A stretch of 64,000 bases of DNA from Cupriavidus plantarum (GCF_905397285.1 NZ_CAJPUX010000002.1:372001-436000); one strand, 5' to 3'. Numbered from the stretch's first letter, positions 47,001-56,213 are shown. The notes: generated by a model not told the origin, from the sequence alone. Program-made: numbers and translations.

Positions 47001-47199
47001 AGACAGTAACGATGCGCCGCGACATGTCCTCGGCGGACAGCCCGTTGTAGTTCCAGACGATGCTGACCACGGGGATGTTGATCGCTGGGAGGATATCGGT
47101 CGGCGTGCGCAGCAGGGCCAGCGGGCCGCCGATGAGCAGGCAGATCGCAAGCACGACGAAGGTATAGGGCCGCGCCAGGGCGAGCCGGACGATCCACAT
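44014..47199 (-). CDS. RND efflux pump, inner-membrane transporter
   Basis: 1061-residue proton-driven RND transporter with 12 membrane helices and two large periplasmic loops. Helix 4 carries the adjacent Asp402-Asp403 pair ([14 protein letters not shown]) found in hydrophobe/multidrug (HAE1) pumps. Heavy-metal (HME) pumps have a different helix-4 motif. It is the first gene of an RND-MFP-OMF operon, divergent from a CusR/CusS-like two-component system. Substrates cannot be read from sequence; drugs, detergents or organic acids are more likely than metal ions on the helix-4 motif. Confidence 0.93.
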   Translation of the reverse strand: MWIVRLALARPYTFVVLAICLLIGGPLALLRTPTDILPAINIPVVSIVWNYNGLSAEDMSRRIVTVYERSLTTDVDNIEHIESQTVAGVAVVKVFFHPGADVTRAIAQASAGAQSILRLLPPGTTPPLVLSYSASTVPILRLALGSKTLPEQTLYDLGNNFIRTQLSTVQGAAIPLPYGGKVRQVMVDIDSQALQSRGLSPLDVVNAINAQSLILPGGTAKIGALEYRVDLNGSTATVDALNDLPVRAGADGAMIYVRDVAHVRDGYAPQTNVVRRDGKRAALLEVEKSGDASTLTIIAQIKALLPHITAGLPKALEVQPISDQSVFVRAAIHGVLHEALVAACLTATMILLFLGSWRSTLIIAITIPLSVLAALIALSALGQTLNIMTLGGLALAVGVLVDDATVAIENITHHREAGKPLEQAILDGSAQIALPTLVSTLCICIVFLPMFLLSGVARYLFVPLAESVVFAMMASYFLSRTLLPTLAHYILRGEVKDGETRAPSAWHQRFEHGFEAIRARYSAVLARALAAPKRAVLGFALACAASLTLIPFLGQDFFPAVDSGEIRIHMRARTGTRIEETARIADLVETKIRGVVGADRVAGIVDNIGLPVSGINLTYDSTLPIGTGDAEILVTLKPGSGATAPDVERLAAALPKAFPGVSFSFLPADIVSQILNFGLPSPIDVQIVGNNLAGNRVVAQRLATMMTQVPGLADVHIQQPADQPALTVDVDRTRALQAGLTQREVAQNLLIALSGSSQTTPNFWLNPANGVSYPLVVSVPQYAMGSLQTLANIPVNLGPNTGRNGGAAEIGLFGHISRTNEEGVVSHYNVQPVLDIFGAVRGRDLGSVAREIDRMVAQIRKDLPPGSSIVVRGQVSTMQQSFFGLITGLAGAIVLVYLLMVVNFQSWRDPVAIVGGLPVAMSGMAWMLFVTGTTISVPALTGAIMCIGIATANSILVVSRARELLAEGAAPLQAALEAGAARFRPVVMTALAMLFGMIPMALGSGGAGAQNAPLGRAVIGGLACGTIATLVLVPVLFALLHGVRGKGTSSLLPAASQKGLA

Positions 47200-47302
47200 G
47201 TGGAGACTCCGAAACGTATTTCTGCTGTTCGTGGGGGTGGACCTCGGGCGAGATCCGGATGGGAGTCTAGAGAGGGGTCGGCTCGCCGATCGGGGACAAA
47301 AC

Positions 47303-47320
47303 CATTACAGTTCTGTCATG
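47303..47320. promoter_or_regulatory. Response-regulator box between the efflux and two-component genes
   Basis: The sequence from 47303 to 47320 has the form CAT-N-ACAG-NN-CTGT-N-ATG, matching its reverse complement at 14 of 18 positions. It lies about 104 bp from the pump gene and 75 bp from the regulator gene. Such sites resemble those bound by OmpR/CusR-type regulators. Confidence 0.55.
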
Positions 47321-47394
47321 CACTTCGGGGGGTGCCGCCCCTATCATCCAGTCAACCTGAACAACAGTGCCCAGTGCGGAAAGATGGAGCAGCG

Positions 47395-48069
47395 ATGAGA
47401 ATCCTGGTGGTGGAGGACGAGCCGAAGACGGCCGAATACCTGCGCAAGGGACTGACCGAGTCGGCCTTCGTGGTCGATCTGGCCGTGACCGGCCGGGACG
47501 GGCTGCACCAGGCGCTCGAAACCGACTACGACCTGGTCATCCTGGACGTGATGCTGCCCGGCATGAACGGGTGGGAGGTGCTCAAGCAGCTCCGCGAGCA
47601 GAAGGACACTCCCGTCCTGTTCCTGACCGCCCGGGATGACGTGGACGACCGGGTCCGGGGCCTGGAACTCGGCGGGGACGATTATCTGGCCAAGCCGTTC
47701 GCGTTCGTGGAGCTGCTGGCCCGCGTCCGCACGCTGCTGCGCCGCGGTCCCGTGCGGGAGTCCGAGCGCATCGAGATCGAGGATCTCGAGATCGACCTCA
47801 TTCGCCATCGCGTGCTGCGCGCCGGCCAGCGCATCGATCTGACGCCGCGCGAGTTCGCCCTGCTCCATTTCCTGGCCCGCCGCCACGGCGAGGTCCTCAG
47901 CCGCACCCAGATCGCGTCCCACGTGTGGGACATGAACTTCGACAGCGATACCAATGTGGTTGACGTCGCCATCCGCCGCCTGCGCGCGAAGATGGACGAC
48001 CAGTTCGCGCCCAAGCTGATCCACAGCGTGCGCGGCATCGGCTACGTGCTCGAGAATCGCCGATCGTGA
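47395..48069 (+). CDS. Response regulator, OmpR family (heavy-metal-type)
   Basis: 224-residue regulator. Receiver domain: acidic triad near Glu8-Asp9, phospho-acceptor Asp51 in [13 protein letters not shown], Thr78 in FLTARD and Lys100 in YLAKPF. The winged-helix output domain has [20 protein letters not shown] and [17 protein letters not shown], the wording common in CusR/IrlR/CopR regulators. The frame is open far upstream through the pump's shadow; ATG 47395 is fixed by family alignment. It overlaps its kinase gene by 4 bp. Confidence 0.95.
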   Translation: MRILVVEDEPKTAEYLRKGLTESAFVVDLAVTGRDGLHQALETDYDLVILDVMLPGMNGWEVLKQLREQKDTPVLFLTARDDVDDRVRGLELGGDDYLAKPFAFVELLARVRTLLRRGPVRESERIEIEDLEIDLIRHRVLRAGQRIDLTPREFALLHFLARRHGEVLSRTQIASHVWDMNFDSDTNVVDVAIRRLRAKMDDQFAPKLIHSVRGIGYVLENRRS

Positions 48070-49463
48070 GGCGCGGTCATTCGCTGACGCTGCGCCTGGC
48101 GCTGGCGTTCTCGCTCGTGGGCGGGATCGCGTTCGCATGCGTCGGCGCCTATCTTTACCGCGCCCTGGCCACGCAGATCATCGAGCGCGACGATGCCGAA
48201 CTGATGCGCAAGGCCGTGCGCGTGCGCGCCGAACTCGCGATCCATCATGAGATGTCCGTCGATCGCTGGCGGGAAGTCAGCCGCGTGATGTCGGGCAACG
48301 ATGAGTTCGGCCTGGACATCCGCGACGCCGAAGGCGTGCTCATGGTCGAGGCCAATCCCGATGGCAGCCGCTTCCCGGAGATGGCGGTCGTGCCGCTGAA
48401 CAGCCCCGTGACGCGCGATGCCATCTATCTCTGGCGCAGCATGCACGACTACCCCGTGCGGGGGCTCGCCCTCGATGCCGCGGTGGCGGACAACGGTCCG
48501 ACGGTGCGCGTCACGGTCTACCAGGTGGCGCGGTCGCGCGTCAATCTGCTGCGCGCGTATCGCTGGAAGTTGCTGATCGCGGCGGGCCTCGGCGCGATGA
48601 CCGTCGGGCTGCTCGGGTTCGCCGCCTTGCGGGCGGGCATGGCGCCGTTGCGGCGCATGGCGGCCGGCGCCGAATACGTGACGTTCTCCAGCGTGGCGTT
48701 GCCGATCGACCCGGCCCGGCTGCCGCGCGAACTGGAGGAACTTGCGCTGGCGCTCCAGCAAATGATCGTGCGGTTGCAGGAGGCCTACGACCGGCTGTCG
48801 CGCTTCTCGTCGGACCTGGCGCACGACTTCCGCACGCCCATCGGCAACCTCCTTGGCCAGACGCAGGTGGCGCTGTCGAGCGACCGCACGGCGGAGGAAT
48901 ATCAGGCGCTGCTGGCGTCCAACGTGGAAGAGTACGAGCGGCTCTCGCGGATGATCGAGAACATGCTGTTCCTGGCGCGCGCCGACAATGCGCGGGTGGC
49001 CCTGAACGAGGTGGAGCTCGACCTGGCGTCCGAGCTGAGCCGTCAGGCCGACTACTTCGAACTGCTGGCCGACGCCAAGCAGATCACGTTTGGCGTGGAT
49101 GCAAAGGGGATGGTCAAGGCGGACGCGATGCTGCTGCGCCGCGCGCTGAGCAACCTGATCTCGAACGCGGTCCGGCATACGCCCGAAGGGGAGCGGATCT
49201 TCCTGACGGCGACGCAGGACGCCACGACGACGCGCATCGAGGTCAGCAATCCCGGGCCAGGCATTCCGCCCGAGGATCTGCCGAAGATCTTCGACCGCTT
49301 CTTCCGCGGCGATCCGGCCCGCACGAACTCGGGCGAGTCGTCGGGCATCGGGCTGGCCATCGTCAAGACCATCATGGACCTGCACCGCGGCAGCGTCGAG
49401 GTGGACTCGCAGCCTAACGGCATGACGCGCTTCCGGCTGATCTTTCCGCGCCAGGGCCTTTGA
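48066..49463 (+). CDS. Sensor histidine kinase (heavy-metal-type)
   Basis: 465-residue membrane kinase. Helices at about 12-32 and 168-190 enclose a periplasmic sensor of about 135 residues. HAMP follows, then phospho-acceptor His253 ([15 protein letters not shown]), N box ([11 protein letters not shown]), G1 and G2 ([20 protein letters not shown], then [12 protein letters not shown]). It starts with GTG 48066 inside the regulator gene (GTGA overlap). It phosphorylates the preceding regulator, which should activate the divergent efflux operon. The periplasmic domain has no obvious metal-binding Cys/His cluster beyond IHHEM. Confidence 0.93.
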   Translation: MRRGHSLTLRLALAFSLVGGIAFACVGAYLYRALATQIIERDDAELMRKAVRVRAELAIHHEMSVDRWREVSRVMSGNDEFGLDIRDAEGVLMVEANPDGSRFPEMAVVPLNSPVTRDAIYLWRSMHDYPVRGLALDAAVADNGPTVRVTVYQVARSRVNLLRAYRWKLLIAAGLGAMTVGLLGFAALRAGMAPLRRMAAGAEYVTFSSVALPIDPARLPRELEELALALQQMIVRLQEAYDRLSRFSSDLAHDFRTPIGNLLGQTQVALSSDRTAEEYQALLASNVEEYERLSRMIENMLFLARADNARVALNEVELDLASELSRQADYFELLADAKQITFGVDAKGMVKADAMLLRRALSNLISNAVRHTPEGERIFLTATQDATTTRIEVSNPGPGIPPEDLPKIFDRFFRGDPARTNSGESSGIGLAIVKTIMDLHRGSVEVDSQPNGMTRFRLIFPRQGL

Positions 49464-50201
49464 TCAGAAGGACTCCATCCACGGACGGATATCGAGCTCG
49501 TGCGTCCACGCGTCGCGCGGCTGGTTGTGCAGCATCCAGTAGGTATCGGCAATATGCTCGGGATTGACGATGCCTTCCTGTTCCTTGAGCTTGTAGCGTT
49601 CGGGAAACGTTTCGCGGATGAATTCGGTGTCGATGGCCCCATCGACGATCAGCTGCGCCACGTGGATGCCCCTGGGCCCCAGTTCGCGCGCCATCGATTG
49701 CGCCAGCGCGCGCAGTCCGTGCTTGGCGCCCGCGAACGCCGCGTATCCCGCGCGTCCGCGCAGGCTGGCCGTCGCGCCGGTAAAGAAGATCGAGCCGCGC
49801 GGCGCCGGCGTGCGCGATAGCATCACGCGCGCGGCCTCGCGGCCCATCAGGAAGCCCGCGAAGCAGGCCATCTCCCACACCTTGTAATAGACGCGAGCGG
49901 TCGTCTCGACGATATCGAAGCGCACGTTGGCGCCGATGTTGAACACCGCGACCTCGATCGGCGCGATCTCGGTTTCGATCTTGCGGAACAGCTCGGCGAC
50001 GTCGTCCTCCTTGCGCGCGTCGGACCCGAACGCGTGCGCGACGCCGCCTTCCGCCTCGATTTGCGCGACCAGCGGGGCGAGCTTTTCCGCGTTGCGGCGC
50101 GTGACGCAGGCGATATAGCCCTCGCGCGCGAAGCGCCGGGCGATGGCGCCGCCCGTCGCGTCCCCCGCGCCGATCACGAGCACCGCTTTCTTCTCTGCCA
50201 T
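49464..50201 (-). CDS. SDR-family protein with substituted catalytic Tyr
   Basis: 245-residue short-chain dehydrogenase/reductase fold. The cofactor loop is VLVIGAGDATGGAIARRFA and the NIGANVRFD segment follows. The usual Tyr-X3-Lys reads Phe156-Ala-Gly-Ala-Lys160, and the Ser position falls on Ala143/Thr144 in FFTGATAS. Activity by the classical mechanism is doubtful, although this Phe variant recurs in a recognised SDR subgroup. ATG 50201 follows AAGGAGAC. It is divergent from the acyl-CoA ligase gene and its stop abuts that of the kinase gene. Confidence 0.87.
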   Translation of the reverse strand: MAEKKAVLVIGAGDATGGAIARRFAREGYIACVTRRNAEKLAPLVAQIEAEGGVAHAFGSDARKEDDVAELFRKIETEIAPIEVAVFNIGANVRFDIVETTARVYYKVWEMACFAGFLMGREAARVMLSRTPAPRGSIFFTGATASLRGRAGYAAFAGAKHGLRALAQSMARELGPRGIHVAQLIVDGAIDTEFIRETFPERYKLKEQEGIVNPEHIADTYWMLHNQPRDAWTHELDIRPWMESF

Positions 50202-50311
50202 GGAAGTCTCCTTGTTCTGGTTTCGGTGGAATCGTGGACTGCATATCGGTTCAGTATGGCTTCGCATATGCGGGGAGTCAACTCAGTTACGCCCTTAACT
50301 TGTCCTTATAA

Positions 50312-50324
50312 ACCGCTGTGCGGT
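50312..50324. promoter_or_regulatory. ACCGC/GCGGT palindrome upstream of the acyl-CoA ligase
   Basis: ACCGC-TGT-GCGGT is a perfect inverted repeat flanked by TATAA and TATATT. A second GCGG/CCGC pair (50320-50323 and 50333-50336) overlaps it. It lies 72 bp before the ligase start, overlapping a likely promoter, and may bind the IclR protein encoded at 51987. Confidence 0.5.
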
Positions 50325-50396
50325 ATATTGTCCCGCAAAGCAGTCCTGAGAGCGCCCGCCAAAGGGACGCCATCCAACGATACACAAGGAGACAGC

Positions 50397-51968
50397 ATGG
50401 CCCAGTCAGCCCCCGACACGCGCGTGCGGCGCATCCACGAGGTCATCCGCCCATGGGTCGAACGCGATCCGCTCGCGCCCGCGCTGGAAGACCGGCGCGG
50501 CAGGCTCAGCTACGGCGGGCTGGCGAGCGCGGTGGAGCAGTCCGCGGCGCAGCTTCGGACGCTGGGTGTCAGGGGCGGCGATCGCGTGCTGCTGGTCGCG
50601 GAGAACTGCGTGGCGGTTGGCGTGCTCGTGCTCGCGGCCAGTGCGATCGACGCGTGGGCGGCGGTCGTCAACGCCCGGCTCTCGCCGCGCGAGATCGACA
50701 ATTTCATCTCCCATTCAGGCGCGCGGCGCGTGCTGTATCTGACCGAGGTCTCGGCCGAGGCCCGGGCCCACGCGGAACGGGCCGGCGCCGAAGATCTGCC
50801 GTGGCCAGCGCTCGCGCCGGCGGGAGCCGGCACCATCGGCGTCGGCCCACTCCATGCGGATGCGGTGGCGGAGCCAGTTCATGACGATCCGCGCGAACAG
50901 GTTGCGGCACTGATCTACACCTCCGGCACCTCGGGGGACCCCAAGGGCGTGATGCTCACCCACGCGAATCTGCTGCACGTGGCCGAGCTTTCGCGGCGCC
51001 TGCGCAGGCTGGGGCCGGACGACCGGTTCTACGGCGTCCTTCCCATGGCGCATATCGTCGGCCTGTCGTCGCAGTTACTCGGCGCGCTGTCGAGCGGCGC
51101 CTCGATCGTGTTCGAGGAGCGCTACCAGCCCGACCGGCTCGTGCAGGCGCTGCAGGACGCGGGCGTGACGATCCTGCTCGGCGTGCCAGCCATCTACGCG
51201 AAGCTCGTGGATTGGTGCCGCCGCCACGAGGTGTCGCTCGCCGGCACGCGGCTGCGCTTTGCCGGGACGGCGGGAGCGCCACTGACCCCCGAACTCAAGG
51301 CGAATGCGGAGGCTTTGCTCGGCCAGCCACTGCACAACGGCTACGGGCTCACGGAGATGGCGCCGACCGTCGCGCAGACGCTGTTCGACACGCCGCGGAC
51401 CGATTGCGCGGTCGGGCAGCCCATACCCGGCGTGGAAGTACGCATCGTCGATTTCGGTGGAGAGCCCGTGCCGCGGGGGCAGGTCGGTGAGCTTTGGGTA
51501 CGCGGGGCAGGGCTGATGCGTGGCTACTATCGCGCGCCCGCGCTGACATGCGCGGTCATCGACCAGGACGGCTGGTTCAACACGGGCGATCTCGCGCGGC
51601 AGGGCGACGATGACGCCCTGTTCGTCGTCGGGCGGACCAAGGAACTGATCATCCGTTCGGGCTTCAATGTCTATCCGGTGGAGGTGGAACAGGCGATCAA
51701 CTGCCATCCGGCGGTCGTGCAGTCCGCGGTAGTGGGCCGCGACGTGCAGGACAACGAGGAGGTCGTCGCATTCGTGGAGCTCGCCCCCAACGTGTCGCTC
51801 GACGCCGAGACGCTGGCCGCTTTCCTGCGCGAAAGGCTGTCGCCGTACAAGCTGCCGTCGGAGATCCGCTTCCTCGCGCAATTGCCGGCCGCCCCCACGG
51901 GTAAAATACGCAAGCACGAACTCAGGGCGCTGGCCGACGCGGCGCGGCCGGCGCCCCTCTCTTCCTGA
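50397..51968 (+). CDS. Class I adenylate-forming acyl-CoA ligase
   Basis: 523-residue ANL-superfamily enzyme that makes an acyl-CoA via an acyl-AMP. Motifs: P-loop ALIYTSGTSGDPKGVMLTHA (about 167-186), GYGLTEMAPT, the ATP-binding Asp in WFNTGDLARQG, the hinge GRTKELIIRSGFNVYPVEVE, and the catalytic Lys in PTGKIRKHELR. Aryl or medium-chain acids are typical substrates. The start ATG 50397 is preceded by AAGGAGACAG. It is followed after 18 bp by an IclR gene, and the divergent SDR gene may act on the product or substrate. Confidence 0.92.
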   Translation: MAQSAPDTRVRRIHEVIRPWVERDPLAPALEDRRGRLSYGGLASAVEQSAAQLRTLGVRGGDRVLLVAENCVAVGVLVLAASAIDAWAAVVNARLSPREIDNFISHSGARRVLYLTEVSAEARAHAERAGAEDLPWPALAPAGAGTIGVGPLHADAVAEPVHDDPREQVAALIYTSGTSGDPKGVMLTHANLLHVAELSRRLRRLGPDDRFYGVLPMAHIVGLSSQLLGALSSGASIVFEERYQPDRLVQALQDAGVTILLGVPAIYAKLVDWCRRHEVSLAGTRLRFAGTAGAPLTPELKANAEALLGQPLHNGYGLTEMAPTVAQTLFDTPRTDCAVGQPIPGVEVRIVDFGGEPVPRGQVGELWVRGAGLMRGYYRAPALTCAVIDQDGWFNTGDLARQGDDDALFVVGRTKELIIRSGFNVYPVEVEQAINCHPAVVQSAVVGRDVQDNEEVVAFVELAPNVSLDAETLAAFLRERLSPYKLPSEIRFLAQLPAAPTGKIRKHELRALADAARPAPLSS

Positions 51969-51986
51969 TTCTCGAGCCACGCCGCC

Positions 51987-52868
51987 ATGGACTTCGCCAG
52001 CATGAAATCACGCAATGACCGGTCAGACGCGCAGGATGACGCCGAGTTGGGAGACAATCTCGTCAGCGACGATCTTGCCGACCCGGCGCAGGACCGGCAC
52101 TTCGTGACGGCCCTCGCGCGGGGACTGGAAGTCCTGAGCGCGTTCCGTAGCGGCGACAGTTTCCTCGCCAATAGCGAACTGGCCGAGCGCACGCGCCTGC
52201 CGAAGTCCACGGTGACGCGGCTGACCTATACGCTGACGAAGCTCGGCTATCTGCATGTGGTGCCCGAGTCCGGCAAGTATCGGCTCGGCACGGCGACCGG
52301 CGCGCTTGGCAGCGCGATGCTCGCGAACCTCGACGTGCGGCAGGTGGCGCGGCCGCTAATGCAGGCGCTCGCGGCCGAGACCGGCGCGGTCATCGCGTTG
52401 TCCGCGCGCGATCAGCTGTCCATGCTCTACCTGGAATGTTGCCGCAGCACGTCGATCGTCACGCTGAGCCTGGATGTCGGGTCGCGCATTCCGCTGGGCA
52501 CATCGGCTGCCGGCCGCGCGCTGCTGGCGGCGGTGGCCCCGAGCGAGCGGACCGGCCTGATGGAGCGGCTGCGGGCGCTCGACGAAGGCAACTGGCCGCA
52601 GGTCCAGCGGGGGATCGATGGCGCCATTGCCGAGTTCCAGCAGCACCATTGCGCCTACTCGGTCGGCGACTGGGTGCGCGAGGTCCATGCGGTGGCGGCG
52701 TCCCTGAATCCGGGCCGCGGGCTGCCGCTGATGGCGCTTAGCGCGGCGGGCGCCGCGCAATATTTTCCGGAAGCGCGCCTGCGCGACGAGATTCGTCCGC
52801 GTCTGCTGGAGACCGTGCGCGAGATCGAACGCCGGCTTGGCCAGCGATATGGCGAGGATCCGGCGTAG
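51987..52868 (+). CDS. IclR-family transcriptional regulator
   Basis: 293-residue IclR regulator with an acidic N-terminal extension (about 40 residues). The winged HTH is LANSELAERTRLPKSTVTRL and the effector domain contains SRIPLGTSAAGRALLAAVAP and NPGRGLPLMALSAAG. Gene order suggests co-transcription with the acyl-CoA ligase and control of the 50.2-50.4 kb divergent promoter. Confidence 0.9.
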   Translation: MDFASMKSRNDRSDAQDDAELGDNLVSDDLADPAQDRHFVTALARGLEVLSAFRSGDSFLANSELAERTRLPKSTVTRLTYTLTKLGYLHVVPESGKYRLGTATGALGSAMLANLDVRQVARPLMQALAAETGAVIALSARDQLSMLYLECCRSTSIVTLSLDVGSRIPLGTSAAGRALLAAVAPSERTGLMERLRALDEGNWPQVQRGIDGAIAEFQQHHCAYSVGDWVREVHAVAASLNPGRGLPLMALSAAGAAQYFPEARLRDEIRPRLLETVREIERRLGQRYGEDPA

Positions 52869-52912
52869 CGGATGACGTCGCCGTGACATCCACCTGAAGC
52901 CGCCCGCGGAGG

Positions 52913-53701
52913 CTATTGACGCGCGCGCAGCGCGTCGTTGATGTCGCGCGCGGCGGCTTCGAGGATCGGGAAGAACGACTCCATCATCTCCGCCTCCGAC
53001 AGGCGCTGTGCATGGCCGGCGAGGTTGATCGCCGCGATGACGTCGCCCGCGCGGTTGCGCAGCGGCATCGCCAGCGCGACGAGGCTCGACTCCAGTTCCT
53101 GGTTCACGAAGCAGTACCCCTGCTCGCGCGTCCGTACGATCAGCGCCTTGAGCTGTTCCCGGTCGGTCGTGCTTTGCGGCGTGTAGGGCCGCACGTCGCT
53201 GCGGCGCAGGCGGTCGTCGAGCGCCGCATCGTCGAGCGCCGCGAGCAGCAGGCGTCCATGCGCGGTGGCCCACGCGGGCAGCCGCGTGCCGACCGACAGG
53301 TTCAGCGACATGACGCGCCGTGTCGAGGCGCGGGCCACGTAGACGACGTCGAGGTCGTCGAGCACGCACACCGAACACGACTCGCCGGTCTTCTCGGCCA
53401 CGGCCACCACATAAGGCTCAACGATTTCCGCCACGGTGAGTCCCGACAGATACGAGTAGCCCAGGCGCATGACCTTCGGCGTGAGCCGGAAGATGCGCCC
53501 CTGCTGCGTGGCATATCCGAGATGGCACAGCGTCAGCAGCAGGCGACGCGCGGCGGCGCGACTCACGTTGGCGGCCTCGGCGACTTCCGATAGCGTCAGC
53601 TCCGCGCGATCGTCACCGAAGGCTTCGATCACGGCGAGGCCGCGCGCGAACGAATCCACGAAGTTGTTGGGGCCAATCGGGTTGTCGGATTCCTGAACCA
53701 T
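52913..53701 (-). CDS. IclR-family regulator, PcaR/PobR-like subgroup
   Basis: 262-residue regulator. FVDSFARGLAVIEAFGDD at the N-terminus and the HTH LTLSEVAEAANVSRAAARRL match the PcaR/PcaU/PobR group that senses beta-ketoadipate or hydroxybenzoates. The effector domain has SVGTRLPAWATAHGRLLLAA and ALAMPLRNRAGDVIAAINLA. It lies downstream of the hydrolase/NTF2-like/Bug genes on the same strand. The aromatic-catabolism flavour agrees with the PcaD-like hydrolase. Confidence 0.9.
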   Translation of the reverse strand: MVQESDNPIGPNNFVDSFARGLAVIEAFGDDRAELTLSEVAEAANVSRAAARRLLLTLCHLGYATQQGRIFRLTPKVMRLGYSYLSGLTVAEIVEPYVVAVAEKTGESCSVCVLDDLDVVYVARASTRRVMSLNLSVGTRLPAWATAHGRLLLAALDDAALDDRLRRSDVRPYTPQSTTDREQLKALIVRTREQGYCFVNQELESSLVALAMPLRNRAGDVIAAINLAGHAQRLSEAEMMESFFPILEAAARDINDALRARQ

Positions 53702-53790
53702 GGAGGGAGCGTGGCGTAAGCGGGGTGGGCGTAAAAAGCCGCGGCTATTCTAGCGCACGGCTCACGCGCCATCCCGGGCCCATCCCCGGC

Positions 53791-54765
53791 TCATTCCGGC
53801 TGGATGCCCGCCGCGCGGATCGTCGTGCGATAGCGCACGAGTTGATCGTCCACGAGTCTGGCAAGGGTTGCCGGCGTGGACGGCGTCGCCGTGAAGCCCT
53901 GTTTCTCCAGCACCGCGAGCACCTCCGGATCCTTCAGCGCCGCCGTGAAGGCCTCGCGGATCTTCGTCAGCGCGGGCTCCGGCGTGCCGGCCGGCGCGAA
54001 CAGGCCCGCCCACGACGTGATGTTGAAACCCGTGACGCCCGCCTCCTTCATCGTCGGCACGTCGGGCAGCAGCGGGCTGCGCGCCTCCGAGGTCGTGGCG
54101 AGCACGCGCAGCTTGCCGGAGGCGAGGTGCGTAAGGCCCAGGGTCGGGTTCCCGAACATCATCTGCACGCGATTGTCGAGGAGATCGACGATCGCGGCCG
54201 GTTCGCCCTTGTAGGCGACCGAGACCAGGGTGATGTTCGAGATCGCATTGAACTGCAGCGACGATACGAGCGCCGTGGTGTTGCCGGTGGCGTAGTTGAG
54301 CTTGCCGGGATTCGCCTTTGCATAGGCGATGAACTCCGGCAGCGTCCTGGCGGGGCTGGCCGCGTTCACATAAAGGAAGAACGTATAACGGCCGAGCTCG
54401 GTAATCGGCGCGAAGCTCTTCACCGGGTCGTACGGCAGCTTGATGCGCAGGGCGGGCGATGCCGACAGCGCGCTGTTGGTGCCGAACAGCAGCGTCTGGC
54501 CGTCGGGTTTGGCGCGCGCGACCTCCTGCGCGGAGATCATGCCGTCGGCGCCGGCCTTGTTGTCGACGATCATCGGCTGGCCGAGCTTCGTCGCGGCCGA
54601 TCGCGCGAGCGCGCGGGCGATGACGTCGGAGGCGGCACCGGCCGGGAAGGGCACGACGAGGCGGACGGGGCCATTCGGAAAGTCGGCGGCGCGCGTGGGC
54701 ATCGCCGCGGTCAACATCGCAAGCAGGGTGGTGGTGATCAGTGTTCTCAAGATTTGTCTCCTCAT
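53791..54765 (-). CDS. Bug (TctC-like) receptor
   Basis: 324-residue periplasmic receptor, signal peptide ending near TRA-AD. Motifs VRLVVPFPAGAASDVIAR (Ala replaces the second Gly) and VDNKAGADGMISAQ are less canonical than in the other six, and the C-lobe reads VAYKGEPAAIVDLLDNRV. It is the last gene of the 55976-53791 operon. It is the most divergent Bug paralogue in the window, so it probably binds a different ligand. Confidence 0.9.
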   Translation of the reverse strand: MRRQILRTLITTTLLAMLTAAMPTRAADFPNGPVRLVVPFPAGAASDVIARALARSAATKLGQPMIVDNKAGADGMISAQEVARAKPDGQTLLFGTNSALSASPALRIKLPYDPVKSFAPITELGRYTFFLYVNAASPARTLPEFIAYAKANPGKLNYATGNTTALVSSLQFNAISNITLVSVAYKGEPAAIVDLLDNRVQMMFGNPTLGLTHLASGKLRVLATTSEARSPLLPDVPTMKEAGVTGFNITSWAGLFAPAGTPEPALTKIREAFTAALKDPEVLAVLEKQGFTATPSTPATLARLVDDQLVRYRTTIRAAGIQPE

Positions 54766-54789
54766 GGGTAACGCTATCGGTGCCGGATC

Positions 54790-55182
54790 TCAGGGACCGA
54801 AACTCGATCGCATCTGGATGCCCCAGTTGCCCTCGACGCGCGTCAGCACATACAGCGACTCATACACGCCGATCACCGAGCCGTCGCCACGAAAGCGCGT
54901 ATAGCTGAGCGCGACGTGCGCCTTGTTGCCGCCGAATTGCACGAGTTCGCGTTCGCGCCACGTGCTGTAGCGCCAGTCGTCCTCGTCTCGCAGCCTCTGG
55001 AAAAGATCCATGGGATTGCTGCCCGCGGATTCGTACACCTTGATGTTGCCGCCCGCGAAACGCACGTGCGGAAAGTGCATGCATGCATCCATTGCGTCGG
55101 CGTCATGGGCGTTGAGCGCGGCCATGAAGCGGTCCAGCACGTCGCGGCATGCCGCCTCGATTTCGGTTCTCTCGTCTGCCAT
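54790..55182 (-). CDS. NTF2/SnoaL-like hypothetical protein
   Basis: 130-residue cytoplasmic protein with the NTF2-like cone fold pattern: helices EIEAACRDVLDRFMAALNAHDADAMDACMHFPHVRF, then a curved sheet ending VTRVEGNWGIQMRSSF. The fold serves dehydratases, isomerases and non-enzymatic binders. It starts 2 bp after the hydrolase stop and ends 24 bp before the Bug gene, so it shares their pathway. No catalytic pair could be assigned. Confidence 0.78.
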   Translation of the reverse strand: MADERTEIEAACRDVLDRFMAALNAHDADAMDACMHFPHVRFAGGNIKVYESAGSNPMDLFQRLRDEDDWRYSTWRERELVQFGGNKAHVALSYTRFRGDGSVIGVYESLYVLTRVEGNWGIQMRSSFGP

Positions 55183-55184
55183 GT

Positions 55185-55976
55185 TCAGGGTTGGGTGTTG
55201 GGGGAAAGAAGAAAGGCGCGCACGGCCGTGTGGAAGGCTTCGGGCGCGCCCAGTGGTGCGAGGTGGGCCACGGGCAGTTCGAGGTAGCGGCTGCCGTCGA
55301 TGGCGCGATGCAGTTGCTGCCCGAGCGCGGGCGGCGTGGCGAGGTCCTCGGTGCCGGCGATGACGAGCGTCGGCACGTCGATGGCCGCGACGGCGGCGGT
55401 CCGGTCGAATGCCATGACCGCGCCCGCGCATGCCGCATAGCCGGCGGGCGCGGTCGCCGAGAACATGCCGGCGAGCCATCGTTGCAGATCGGGCTGGCGC
55501 GCCACGTGCGCCGGGGTGAGCCAGCGCGCGATGGTGGCGTCGGCGATCGCCCCGGCGCCCGCGCGCGTGACGGTGTCGATGCGTCCTTGCCAGAACTGGC
55601 GGGCGTCCGCGGTGGGGGCGAAGCGGGCGGCGGTGTTCGCGAGCACGAGTGCCCGCAGGCGGTGCGGGGCCGCGAGCGCCAGTTCGATGCCGATGGCGGC
55701 GCCCATCGACACGCCGCAGTAGCGGAATGGGCCGATGCCGGCGGCGTCGATTGCATCGATCAGTTGCGTGGCCAGGTCGCCGAGGGTGGCGATCGGGAGG
55801 TCGGCCTGTCCGCCGTGGCCCGGCGGGTCGAAGCAGACGATGTGGAAATCCTCGCCCAGCGCCTCGATCGTCGGTTGCCATAGCCGGCGATCGGTGCCGA
55901 GCGAGTTGCCGAGGACGAGGACAGGGGCGCCGGCTTTGCCGGCGTGGTGCAGCGTCAGTGGCGGCGTCAGTGTCAT
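55185..55976 (-). CDS. Alpha/beta hydrolase, 3-oxoadipate enol-lactonase (PcaD)-like
   Basis: 263-residue alpha/beta hydrolase. Oxyanion region LVLGNSLGTDRRLW, nucleophile Ser90 in CGVSMGAAIG, acid in AGTEDLATPP and catalytic His in VAHLAPLGAPEAF. The GNSLGTD and GVSMGG-like wording is typical of PcaD enol-lactonases, which hydrolyse 3-oxoadipate enol-lactone. No pcaB, pcaC or pcaIJ genes are nearby, so another lactone or ester is possible. It is the first gene of the operon, behind a large palindrome. Confidence 0.85.
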   Translation of the reverse strand: MTLTPPLTLHHAGKAGAPVLVLGNSLGTDRRLWQPTIEALGEDFHIVCFDPPGHGGQADLPIATLGDLATQLIDAIDAAGIGPFRYCGVSMGAAIGIELALAAPHRLRALVLANTAARFAPTADARQFWQGRIDTVTRAGAGAIADATIARWLTPAHVARQPDLQRWLAGMFSATAPAGYAACAGAVMAFDRTAAVAAIDVPTLVIAGTEDLATPPALGQQLHRAIDGSRYLELPVAHLAPLGAPEAFHTAVRAFLLSPNTQP

Positions 55977-56008
55977 GTCGGTGCCCGTCCCGGTTGCGTT
56001 TGCTGTGC

Positions 56009-56034
56009 GCTATGCGCACGTATGTGCGTATAGC
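56009..56034. promoter_or_regulatory. Large palindrome upstream of the hydrolase operon
   Basis: GCTATGCGCAC (56009-56019) and GTGCGTATAGC (56024-56034) are inverted with one mismatch and a 4-bp GTAT centre. It lies 33 bp upstream of the pcaD-like start, in promoter position. Size and symmetry suit an IclR-type operator, and the PcaR-like protein encoded at 52913 is the obvious candidate. Confidence 0.65.
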
Positions 56035-56213
56035 GAATCCATGCTGCGAAGTATTGGTCGGGACAAACGCGTCTGTCAAGCGCGGCGGCGACGGATATTT
56101 CGAATCGTTACACGCGGTTGACAGGCCACATGCCGATGCAAATACTCGCGAAGCTGGCTTCCCAGATTTCCTTGAATCGAACCCACCGCGCAACGCCACA
56201 ACGAGGACGACCG

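Noticed and set aside
44719..47394. Upstream extension of the response regulator frame (1116 codons in total)
   Set aside because: The extension is opposite the RND gene; the regulator begins at 47395 by family alignment.
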